Below, piece by piece: positions 43,894 through 51,924 of a stretch of DNA of 64,000 bases. A model generated the notes under the pieces. That model saw only the letters and a list, made by a program, of their open reading frames with translations. It made no database searches and was not told the origin of the DNA. Source of the DNA: BQJU01 sp964015035 (lineage in GTDB: Bacteria > Bacteroidota > Bacteroidia > Chitinophagales > Saprospiraceae). Both the position numbers and the translations under genes were made by a program. Position 1 is the stretch's first letter; each line of letters opens with the position of its first letter. The stretch is taken from contig CAXHCA010000003.1 in assembly GCA_964015035.1 (NCBI GenBank), positions 1-64,000 of the forward strand, in the 5' to 3' direction.

Positions 43894-44483
43894 TCTTCTT
43901 CGTTGTCATTTACTGATTCCTCGATGGGCGCTTGTTCTCCGATTTCGTTGTCGGGGTTCCGGAATTCTTTAGGTACAGGCAGGTCTTTGAGGCTTTTCAG
44001 GCCAAAATAGTCCATAAATTTCTCACTGGTGCCGTATAATAAAGGTCTGCCCGGTCCGTCACTGCGCCCTATTATAGAAACAAGTTCCTTTTCTAATAGT
44101 TTTTGCAAGGCATAATCGCAGTTAACCCCACGGATATTTTCCATATCCGTTCTGGTCACCGGTTGTTTATAAGCAATAATGGATAGGGTTTCTAAAGCAG
44201 AGCGGGACAATCGCTTTTTGGTCGTTTGTTTGAGATAGACACCGATGGTTTGGTGATAAGCGCCCTTGGATAGAAATTGATAACCTCCGGCTATTTCTAC
44301 CATTTCAAAAGCATATTCATCTCCACGATAGCGCTCCTGCAGCTGAGCGATCGCTCCGGTGACCTCCTGTTCGAGAAATTTCATACCAAAGGTCTCCGTC
44401 AGACAATCTTCAATTTCTTTCAGGCTGATAGGTACATCGGCAGTAAAGATCAAACTTTCAATATGTTGTGCTAAACGTTCCAA
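43890..44483 (-). CDS. scpB: SMC-ScpAB complex subunit ScpB
   Basis: Regulatory winged-helix subunit of the SMC condensin complex needed for chromosome segregation. The protein of about 197 residues contains AQHIESLIFTADVPISLKEIEDCL, RSALETLSIIAYKQPVTRTDMENIRGVN and GRSDGPGRPLLYGTSEKFMDYFGL, all diagnostic. No ATG is available near the N-terminus. A TTG at 44483 (LERLAQHIE) gives the usual family N-terminus; a TTG at 44516 adds eleven residues. The gene overlaps the DUF2480 gene by four bases. Confidence 0.93.
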   Translation of the reverse strand: MERLAQHIESLIFTADVPISLKEIEDCLTETFGMKFLEQEVTGAIAQLQERYRGDEYAFEMVEIAGGYQFLSKGAYHQTIGVYLKQTTKKRLSRSALETLSIIAYKQPVTRTDMENIRGVNCDYALQKLLEKELVSIIGRSDGPGRPLLYGTSEKFMDYFGLKSLKDLPVPKEFRNPDNEIGEQAPIEESVNDNEEE

Positions 44484-44534
44484 ATTCCTTTTTTCGCAAA
44501 AGTAAGGAATTCTCAATTACCATGCTGCCCCCTT

Positions 44535-45425
44535 TTATTGCAAAGCACATTCTTTAGCCAAATCCTGAAAGGGCAAATCTCGGACCAGGCGTTTATAGCT
44601 CAGCTCATTGTGATCGGGATTTTCTGCTATGGAAGCCTCTTGAAAGTAAAAATCGGCAAGACCACCGATGCCTTTTATGGAATAGGCGGCTTTCGCCAAA
44701 CAGGCCACCTGTCGGGGGCGCAATTCGGAATGTAAGATGGCGTGTTTGGTAATGGCCTTACGGAAATAGAGATCCAGTTGCGATTGGGAAGGTTGGTTAA
44801 AATCTATACGACCGATCTCCGGATTCTGGTCATTGTATACAACTAAAAATTCATCTCCCTTTTCCAAGGGCATGCCATGTTCCAGCGTTTGGTTTGGCGT
44901 AAGTGGCAAAGTAGTGGTATTGCGTTGAACCCTTCCTCCCGCACGGTACGAATAGGATATATTAATGGCTTGCTCCTCTTTTTCGACTTGCTCAATCCGG
45001 GCCAATTCTGTGCGATTACCGTCACCGATGAGTTGCGCACGCTTTACCTCATCTTGCTGTTGGTCATAGCGCAAGAAAAGAAACACTGCCAGGGCCACAC
45101 AAACGACCATTGCTCCAAAAAATATAGCCGATTGTTGCCAATGGCGCTTTTCTTTAGCCTTGCGCACCCGGTTACGTGGGGTGTCGACATCTTTATTGAT
45201 ATTGAAAGAGTAGTAGAATCGGTTTTCGCGCTGCTCCAATTCAATCTCACACAATTCTTCTTCCAGGAAAAAGGAGTAGGATTTAGGTTCCCGCACATTA
45301 AAGTCGTAGAGCATTATCTTGGAGTTACAATGGATCAGCAGGTGGCCGGTGCGGTCACCATGAAACAAGCCCACCTTGTAGTGCTTGCCGCTGTCGCCAA
45401 CGTATACCCAGGAAAATTGCGCCAA
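44535..45425 (-). CDS. Single-pass membrane protein of unknown function
   Basis: A 296-residue protein. About 95 N-terminal residues are beta-rich (FSWVYVGDSGKHYKVGLFHGDRTGHLLIHCNSKIM), then comes a basic patch, one transmembrane helix at about 99-118 (SAIFFGAMVVCVALAVFLFL) and an extracytoplasmic domain of about 175 residues. No signal peptide precedes the first domain, so the N-terminus is probably cytoplasmic. No family is recognised. It lies 18 bases beyond the nominal scpB region and may be in the same unit. Confidence 0.7.
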   Translation of the reverse strand: MAQFSWVYVGDSGKHYKVGLFHGDRTGHLLIHCNSKIMLYDFNVREPKSYSFFLEEELCEIELEQRENRFYYSFNINKDVDTPRNRVRKAKEKRHWQQSAIFFGAMVVCVALAVFLFLRYDQQQDEVKRAQLIGDGNRTELARIEQVEKEEQAINISYSYRAGGRVQRNTTTLPLTPNQTLEHGMPLEKGDEFLVVYNDQNPEIGRIDFNQPSQSQLDLYFRKAITKHAILHSELRPRQVACLAKAAYSIKGIGGLADFYFQEASIAENPDHNELSYKRLVRDLPFQDLAKECALQ

Positions 45426-45612
45426 ACCTTTTAAGGATTAAGAAGTTTAGAGTCGTAATTAAGCTCTTCATTACTTAAATGCGATTACCAGCAAAAAGTT
45501 ACGCTTTTGTCCGGAAAAGCTGAAAGACTTTAACACTTCGACTTTGTGTAGGCGCATTCTCTAATGCCAAAACTGCCAGTTCTCGGTTCCCTAAACAATT
45601 TTGACATAGCTT

Positions 45613-45999
45613 CTAGACTGGCTGAAGTAAAAAAGGGTTAGATATTGATTCTCGACCAAAAAAACGAAGCAGTTCAACCTCATTTGTTGAATCAATATTA
45701 TTCTTCTTAATCTCTTTTTGAACCTTAGGTTGCTTTATGCTAGGGATTCGATGAAGGAAGAAAGGATACAATTCTTTACTTTGATACACCTTATCTCGGT
45801 TAGGAAAATCTGATAATGGTTTTATTCTATCTTGATTTTTAAATTCATCAGAGTATTGAAAACTCCAGACGCCATTCTCTAACTTTAAGATACCAATTAA
45901 GAGATGTTTGTAATTCTATTTAAAGATGATCTTTTCATCCTTAGGAGTAAGAAAATCCTCTTGTCCTTCTGTTTTCCATCGTTTAAATAGATTAATCAT
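45613..45999 (-). pseudogene. HipA N-terminal-domain (HipN-like) partner gene with an in-frame TAG
   Basis: Read on the minus strand from the ATG at 45999, the frame encodes MINLFKRWKTEGQEDFLTP..., meets TAG at codon 28 (45916-45918) and continues open to the TAG at 45613-45615, 129 codons in all. The later part reads YKHLLIGILKLENGVW, FQYSDEFKNQDRI, LYPFFLHRIPS and LLRFFGRESISNPFLL. This is the pattern of the HipA N-terminal (couple_hipA) domain, including the terminal R..SNPF motif. The start overlaps the stop of the HipA-like kinase by eight bases, as in a two-gene operon. I interpret it as a partner subunit inactivated by one nonsense change, unless TAG is read through. Confidence 0.75.
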
Positions 46000-47015
46000 A
46001 ACAATCAGATTTACATAATAAATTTAGTTTCTCAAAACGCCTCTTTAAACACTCCTTAACTAATTTTAAACGTTTGGAAGTGTAAAAAGTTGTGAATTCT
46101 TGATCTAGAAGGTCAAGTATTGCACACAATTGTTCTTTCTTTATTAAATTCAAACAAACAACTTGAAAATCCGGATAATGCTCGTTTATCTTGGCGATGA
46201 GTTGAAAGTGATTGATTTCATTGGCTTCTTTCCATCCTTCCCATCCTATCTTGGGGCGTGAAGAATTGATATAAGTATCTAAATTGGAATAATTTATCTC
46301 ATACCCGTCACCCTTTCTTCTATAAAATTTTCTTTCAATTACTTGCTCACTATTATTCCAAAAGAGCCCCCTTGCTGAATCATAAATAGGGGAGAATCTT
46401 GGAGGATTTTTCTCTTCAAGGTGAGTTACCACTGCCCAATTGTAGAAGTGTCTATCATTATTACCAGTAATAGCATCAAAAACTAACAATTCAACAAATT
46501 GGTTCATTATGATTTGAAATTGTTTTGGGAATATAAACTTTAGTGCTTCATACGTAAATTGAAATGTAAGCAATGCCCTAGCCCAGTTTTGGTCCTCAAT
46601 TTCTTGAACAAATTTATCATCATTTTCTTCTAAATATGCTGAATAGACCTGGGCTCCATGAACCAAAATTTCTTCATCTCTAAGAAAGTATTTACTCAAA
46701 AACCTTAATTGACCATGGGCAACTCTAAGCTGCGATTTGGCCATATTCAACCCCAATACTTCTCCAATTCGATTTAATAAATGTTCCGAAATGCTTTCCA
46801 TTTGAGAGAGGAGAAATACTTGAATGAATTTTCTTAATTGGAATCCCTCCGCTAAAATTTTTGATGTAGCTATTATTCTTTAAGTTGGACTTCTCGTCTT
46901 CTATCAACGCCCATACACTTTTGTCGTTATATCCATAAATTTTCTTTGGAAACCAACTCAGTGGTGACAGGACATCGTTGTCCGATCTTCTTCTATTAGT
47001 TTCATTTGTTTTCAT
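45992..47015 (-). pseudogene. HipA-like kinase gene, frameshifted
   Basis: The C-terminal 270 codons are intact and match the HipA C-terminal kinase fold: QLRFLSKYFLRDEEILVHG, the catalytic-loop-like LVFDAITGNNDRHFYNWAVV and the metal-site SPIYDSARGLFW. The N-terminus lies in another frame from the ATG at 47015 (SPLSWFPKKIYGYNDKSVWALIEDEKSNL). The kinase frame remains open upstream (ATSKILAEGFQLRKFIQVFLL) back to a TAA at 46880-46882. The lesion therefore lies between about 46801 and 46890. The total of 1024 bases is one more than a multiple of three, as expected for a one-base insertion. HipA-like kinases phosphorylate aminoacyl-tRNA synthetases or other targets and act as toxins. Confidence 0.75.
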
Positions 47016-47108
47016 GAACACAAAATACGACTATTCCAGCTATTTTACCCCCGTCACACAATAATTTGAGAATCGATTTGTCCTCTTCGTCCTTCATTAC
47101 ACTACAAA

Positions 47109-47133
47109 GCCTCGCCGAGGCTCCGGCTTCGCC
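47109..47133. repeat. GC-rich palindrome
   Basis: GCCTCGCCGAGGC (47109-47121) is a perfect 13-base palindrome directly followed by TCCGGCTTCGCC. It stands out in an AT-rich stretch between the broken kinase gene and the PaaY-like gene (47016-47260). An apparent short frame across it is not convincing as a gene. Confidence 0.45.
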
Positions 47134-47260
47134 TACATTTTGTGCCTTGTGGGGAAGGACGATAACATCGGGCCTATTCTCCCAACCACTTTGCAACAGG
47201 GATTACAAGAATACGTTCTTTACCAAATCTTTCCGTTATTTGTAAATAAAGAGATCAGCT

Positions 47261-47872
47261 ATGGTTTACGAATTTAAAGGCTTCATCCCTGTCATCCATG
47301 AAACGGCATTTATTCACCCGCAAGCGGCGGTTACCGGAAATGTAATTATCGGCCGCAATGTGTATATCGGCCCCGGTGCAGCCATTCGCGGTGATTGGGG
47401 AGGTGTGGTGATCGAAGATGGCTGTAATGTGCAGGAAAACTGTACCATCCACATGTTTCCAGGGGTGACGGTACGCCTTCATGAAGCAGCGCATATTGGC
47501 CATGGCGCCATTATTCACGGTGCGTCCATTGGCAGGAATACCTTGATTGGCATGAACAGTGTGATCATGGACGAGGTAGAAATTGGGGCGGAATGTATCA
47601 TCGGAGCATTGTGTTTTATCAAAGCCGGTGAAAAAATTCCCGACCGTAGTTTAGTGGTTGGCAACCCCGGTAAGATTGTGAAAGGCGTAACGGATGAAAT
47701 GATTAATTGGAAAACAAAGGGTACCCATTTGTATCAGCAATTGCCGACGGAATGCTACGAAAGCCTGCGCCCCTGTGAACCCTTACGAGAAGTACCGGCC
47801 AATCAGCCCAAGCAGGAATCGCTGTACGATACATGGAATCAAATCAAGGGAGGTGGCAGTAAAAAATCGTAA
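47261..47872 (+). CDS. PaaY-like hexapeptide-repeat protein (gamma-carbonic anhydrase family)
   Basis: A 203-residue left-handed beta-helix protein: repeated I-G-x-x-x-x units (AVTGNVIIGRNVYIGPGAAIRGDWGG), metal-type histidines in HIGHGAIIHG, and a C-terminal segment WKTKGTHLYQQLPTECYESLRPCEPL that is typical of PaaY rather than plain gamma-carbonic anhydrase. PaaY is a thioesterase/hexapeptide protein linked to phenylacetate breakdown. No paa operon is adjacent, so the actual role may differ. It lies just upstream of a degraded region. Confidence 0.85.
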   Translation: MVYEFKGFIPVIHETAFIHPQAAVTGNVIIGRNVYIGPGAAIRGDWGGVVIEDGCNVQENCTIHMFPGVTVRLHEAAHIGHGAIIHGASIGRNTLIGMNSVIMDEVEIGAECIIGALCFIKAGEKIPDRSLVVGNPGKIVKGVTDEMINWKTKGTHLYQQLPTECYESLRPCEPLREVPANQPKQESLYDTWNQIKGGGSKKS

Positions 47873-48180
47873 TAAATATAATGATTATTTTTGTCAAGTA
47901 TCAGGTAATTTCTCATCCAAAAGGTCAACTATTTCTTTTGGAAGAAAATGTCTTGGATTATCATAACCAAGGGTGAATTCTGGATCATGATATGGAATCA
48001 ATTCTTGGTCTTCCTTTTTTATAGAGACTATAATAGTATTGTGTAGTACCCATTGATTCACTTCAACTTGGGCGCAGTTCCGTCCTGTCTCAGTAAGAAT
48101 ACTGTTATAATTTGTTGTCAAAAATGGTGGCTGTAAATACACTGCATTACGACTCTTAATTTTTGTTTTCAGGCTGGTAA
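47873..48180 (-). other. Degraded or uncertain coding stretch
   Basis: On the minus strand a frame ending at 47894 reads plausibly over its last 80 codons (WVLHNTIIVSIKKEDQ, YHDPEFTLGYDN, RHFLPKEIVDLLDEKLPDT), but lacks a good start. Further upstream it runs into sequence antisense to the T9SS remnant, where it looks non-coding. The region also holds copy 3 of the short dispersed repeat (48070-48098). It may be the 3' end of a lost gene. Confidence 0.3.
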
Positions 48181-48858
48181 ATTGCCTCCGGCGGTCGTAA
48201 ACTTGAGTTTGAATCTTCTGATTTCGACGATATTGTAGCCTTCCAGTTTGGGTTTGACTTTGATTCCGATGACTGGGTCTACGAAGAAGAAATTGAAGAA
48301 GATTTACCAGACATGACTTCTGATGCAATTGGTGAGACGCTCGCTTCCAGTGGTAACTTGAAAATTGCCTGGTTTGATACAACTGGACGGACTTTGTCGG
48401 CAGGTGAAAAAATGCTTAGTCTGGAGTTTTCGGACCAGCCTTGGGTATTTGGTGGTAGCCTACTAACAGAACTTGCGCTGAATGAAACCAATATACCCGC
48501 ACTAGCTTATCAGGAAGATGGAACACCGTTGGTCATTCGATTAGTTCCGAATAGAGGAGGACATCGGTTGCCCAATCCTTCTACCAATACGACTGAAGTT
48601 AAAGAAACATTGGTGGAGGTACAGCCTAATCCAACTAGTGACGAAGTTAACTTTAGTATATATAGTTCAAAGTCGACTCCTGCCAAATTGCTTATTTTTG
48701 ATACTCAAGGAAGGAAATTAGCAGAAATCTCAATTGAGTTAGGCATAGGAAAAAATAATTATCAACTGAAGGAAATAAACAATTGGCCTGCAGGTTTGTA
48801 CTGGTATCAAATAAACATTGATAACGAAGTCTCCAATGGAAAAATTTTGAAAGAGTAA
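48181..48858 (+). pseudogene. 3' fragment of a T9SS type A cargo gene
   Basis: The frame is open from 48181 (directly after a TAA) to the stop at 48858 but has no start before the internal ATG at 48313. It encodes a beta-rich domain (FESSDFDDIVAFQFGFDFDSDDW, then LKIAWFDTTGRTLSAGEKMLSLEF), possibly cohesin-like, and a complete T9SS type A sorting domain (VQPNPTSDEVNFSIYSS to NGKILKE). A natural cargo protein would need a signal peptide, which is missing. I therefore read this as the tail of a larger gene whose 5' part was lost. Confidence 0.65.
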
Positions 48859-48873
48859 GTCACTAAAAAAGTA

Positions 48874-48900
48874 CTGGGGTTTCAGTTACTGAAGCCCCAG
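48874..48900 (+). terminator. Hairpin after the T9SS remnant
   Basis: CTGGGGTTTCAGT (48874-48886) pairs with ACTGAAGCCCCAG (48888-48900) with one G-T wobble. There is no T run after it. Its place just after the stop at 48858 suggests termination. Confidence 0.5.
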
Positions 48901-48941
48901 CATTATCTTAGAGTATTACTAGTTGGTGTAAATGCAAGACT

Positions 48942-50776
48942 ATGGTTCAAATAAAATTGTTCTTTCTCACCTTTTTTTTGTTAGTGTCTTTAAAAGTACA
49001 AAGTCAATGTTGGCAAACAACATACAATGGTGGAAATGAAAATGGATTTACAGATATTTTCTTCTCATCAGACTCCATTGGTTGGGTGAGTGATGCACTA
49101 GTAGGAGTATAAAATCTATTGATAGTGGCGAGAATTGGGAAGAGCAGGAAAATGAAGGCTTGATTAGAGGGTTTTGTGTATTTTTTTTAGATGATAGTAT
49201 GGGTTGGGTAATCCGATCTTCACAAACGATCTATAAAACCACCAATGGTGGCCAAGATTGGGTAGGATACACTTTTTCTAATAATGATACTGAACCACCA
49301 TCTGATATAGAATTTATCAATGCAGATACCGGATATATGGTATCAGACTTTGCTAGAGTGTATCGATCTATTAATGGAGGAGAAACTTGGGATATTGTTT
49401 TTGAAAATGAGGATTGGCAATTTGCTACTTTAGATTTTGTGACTAGTGAAGAAGGTTGGATTGCAGGAAATATTGGTTCAGGTGATTCTGTGAGAATTTT
49501 ACATACAGCTGATGCGGGTCAAAATTGGGAAATACAATTGACCGCTCCTCCTTCTGGATTAGCTCCTAGTGTTGATTTGCATTTTCTCGATGACCAGAAG
49601 GGCTGGTTTGTCAACCGTACAAACTTAATCTATAAGACAGAGGATGGAGGAGAAAATTGGACAAGTTATCCGATTGCTCAAGATGGTAATGCTTATTGTA
49701 GACGCATTTTTTTCATAAATGACACTTTAGGATGGGCCGCATCTACAGATAATGCAACTATATATGTTACTACTGATGGAGGAGAGTCTTGGAATAAGCA
49801 AAGTACTGATCCTTTCTTCAATATTGGTAATACCTCCATTTTTATGACTGGGCCTGACAATGGTGTGGCAGCCTACTGGCCCTTAATTAAGCACTACCAA
49901 GGCGGTCCTGCTGATTGTGATATCCAACTGATTTCTCCCTCTACAACAATTACAGCTCTGCAACCCGAGATCAAATGGAACAAGGTAGCAGGTTGCGTTG
50001 ATGGCTACCGCTTGAGCGTGGGGCTAATTCCCGGAGGCACGGAAATCATCGGGCCACTGGATGTGGGGCTGGATACCAGCTATCTGCTGCCCTTTGCCCT
50101 GCTGGAGGATATGGAATACTATATTAGCGTAGTACCTTATAACCATGTGCATGGACTGGCCACTACTTGTGGAGAGCCGTTTGCTTTCACTTCTGTTTCC
50201 TGTCCACCAACCACCCTGATCGATACCAGTTTTTGCGATCCTCCATTTGTTTGGGTCGATACTTCATTTGAAGAGGCGGGAACTTACCTGTTTGAGTACA
50301 TGACCCCACTGGGTTGCGATAGTGTTGTAGTCTTGGCTTTGACTCATGAAGACGATATCTATACCGAAATAGACACCGCCTTGACAGTTGGTCAACCTTA
50401 CAACGGGGTGCTTTATGAAAGCGATACACTACTTACCGAAATATATGCCGCCAACAATGGCTGCGACAGTATTGTGCAAATACAACTCACCATCGTCACC
50501 CGAACACAAGAACCCGATTTCATTTCACAGTGGCAGGTATTTCCCAATCCTACCGGGGCCGAATTATGGTTTCGCTTTTCTAGCCAATCCACAACATCTG
50601 CTACCTTAAAGCTCTACGATGCGCAAGGAAGGCAGGTATTTGCCAAGGATTTATCCTTACACACAGGTGAGAATAATTACGAGTTGAAGACTATTCGCGA
50701 TTGGCCCGTTGGATTGTATTGGTATCAGTTGGACACGGAGGAGGGGAGGTTGAGTGGAAAGGTATTGAAGCAGTGA
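48942..50776 (+). pseudogene. T9SS type A cargo protein with YCF48/BNR-like repeats, one-base frameshift
   Basis: The ATG at 48942 gives a signal peptide (MVQIKLFFLTFFLLVSLKVQ) and the first repeat as far as GWVSDALVGV, then TAA at 49110-49112. The rest is open in another frame (KSIDSGENWEEQ onward) to 50776; restoring one T near 49110 (GTATATAAATCT) would join the two as VGVYKSIDSGENW. The joined protein of about 611 residues has four or so YCF48/sialidase-like repeats (KTTNGGQDW, RSINGGETW, KTEDGGENW, VTTDGGESW), a fibronectin III-like domain, two further beta repeats and a type A sorting domain ending in GKVLKQ. It could be a real pseudogene, a phase-variable gene or a sequence error. Confidence 0.8.
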
Positions 50777-50915
50777 GCTTACGTTTTTACGTTTACTAAA
50801 ATTTAAAAGTTTAGTAAACGAACGTAACATTGTTTATCATCATTATATTTATTACGATTGCCAACTTTTTCTACTTTCCCGACATTTCATTTTGTACCCA
50901 TTTCAATACCAGACT

Positions 50916-51485
50916 ATGTCGAATAAAAAGACCATCCTGGCCATTTCAGGAAGTACCAAGGAAAGTTCTACCAATACGACCATTCTAAAAGCGATTAAAA
51001 CACGCTACGCCGACCAGTTTGATGTCCATATCTATGATCAATTGACTGAGTTGCCTTATTTTAACCCTGACCTGGACCTGGAGCCTTTTCCTCAATCAGT
51101 CCTGCGCTTTCGCCAACTCATCGAATCTGCAGATGGGGTTTTGTTCTGCACGCCGGAATATGTTTTCAGCCTGCCGGGCATTCTCAAAAATGCCATCGAG
51201 TGGACGGTATCTACTACCGTTTTTTCAGATAAACCGGTTGCCATCATCACGGCAGCAACTTCCGGTAAAAAAGCACATGAATCTTTACATTTGGTGATGA
51301 CTACCATTATGGCGAATATTGCCCCGGAAGCTCATTTCCTCATTCAAGCACCCAAAACCAAACTCAACGCTCAGGGTGAAATCAGCGATCCGGCTACCTT
51401 GGCAAAAATGGATACCTTAATTCAGGCTTTATTGACTACCATTAATCATCAAGAACATGCAACAAAAAGTACTTTATCAAATTGA
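50916..51485 (+). CDS. NADPH-dependent FMN reductase-type flavoprotein
   Basis: A 189-residue flavodoxin-fold oxidoreductase. It has AISGSTKESSTNTTIL for the FMN phosphate and GVLFCTPEYVFSLPGILKNAIEW for the isoalloxazine site, as in the ChrR/Azr/EmoB family. It reduces FMN, quinones or similar acceptors with NAD(P)H. The ATG at 50916 is preferred over a TTG at 50892. Its last 29 bases overlap the DinB-like gene in another frame, so the pair is likely co-translated. Confidence 0.9.
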   Translation: MSNKKTILAISGSTKESSTNTTILKAIKTRYADQFDVHIYDQLTELPYFNPDLDLEPFPQSVLRFRQLIESADGVLFCTPEYVFSLPGILKNAIEWTVSTTVFSDKPVAIITAATSGKKAHESLHLVMTTIMANIAPEAHFLIQAPKTKLNAQGEISDPATLAKMDTLIQALLTTINHQEHATKSTLSN

Positions 51486-51924
51486 CCTGCTCGAAATCAC
51501 CAGAAAAAACATGCTGGATGCAACAGCCGATTTTTCCCCAGAGCAACTCAACCTCATCCCTCCGGGCTTCAGCAATAACCTGGCCTGGCAGCTAGGTCAT
51601 GTTCTGGTTACCCAACAATTGCTACAATATGGCCTGTCAAATAATACGCCGCATATAACCAATGACCTCATCCAAAAATACCGGAAAGGTACTCGCCCGG
51701 ATGGCTCGATCGAGGCAACGGAAATTCAGTACATACGAGAGCAGCTGACGCGCACCACTACCCTACTGCGCCAGGATTTTGAGGCGGGTATTTTTACCGA
51801 TTATAAAACGTATTCCACCAGCTATAACGCGACCTTGCACAACATTGAAGAAGCTATCACCTTCAACAATTTGCACGAAGCGATGCACCTGGGCTACATC
51901 ATGTCTATCCGGAAGTTTGTTTAA
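51457..51924 (+). CDS. DinB-family protein
   Basis: A 155-residue four-helix-bundle protein with the DinB_2 pattern: LEITRKNMLDATADFSPEQLNLIPPGFSNNLAWQLGHVLVTQQ, with a metal-site histidine, and a second in NLHEAMHLGYIMSIRKFV. The fold includes thiol-dependent transferases; this member is uncharacterised. It starts inside the 3' end of the flavoprotein gene and ends 20 bases into the convergent aminotransferase gene. Confidence 0.85.
   Translation: MQQKVLYQIDLLEITRKNMLDATADFSPEQLNLIPPGFSNNLAWQLGHVLVTQQLLQYGLSNNTPHITNDLIQKYRKGTRPDGSIEATEIQYIREQLTRTTTLLRQDFEAGIFTDYKTYSTSYNATLHNIEEAITFNNLHEAMHLGYIMSIRKFV

Noticed and set aside
45992..47015. Kinase frameshift considered as programmed frameshifting
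   Set aside because: No slippery heptamer with a downstream structure is evident, and the partner gene is also broken, so decay is more likely.
47002..47196. Open frame of 64 codons on the minus strand upstream of the HipA-like gene
   Set aside because: It crosses the GC-rich palindrome, overlaps the kinase start and reads like repeat-derived sequence.
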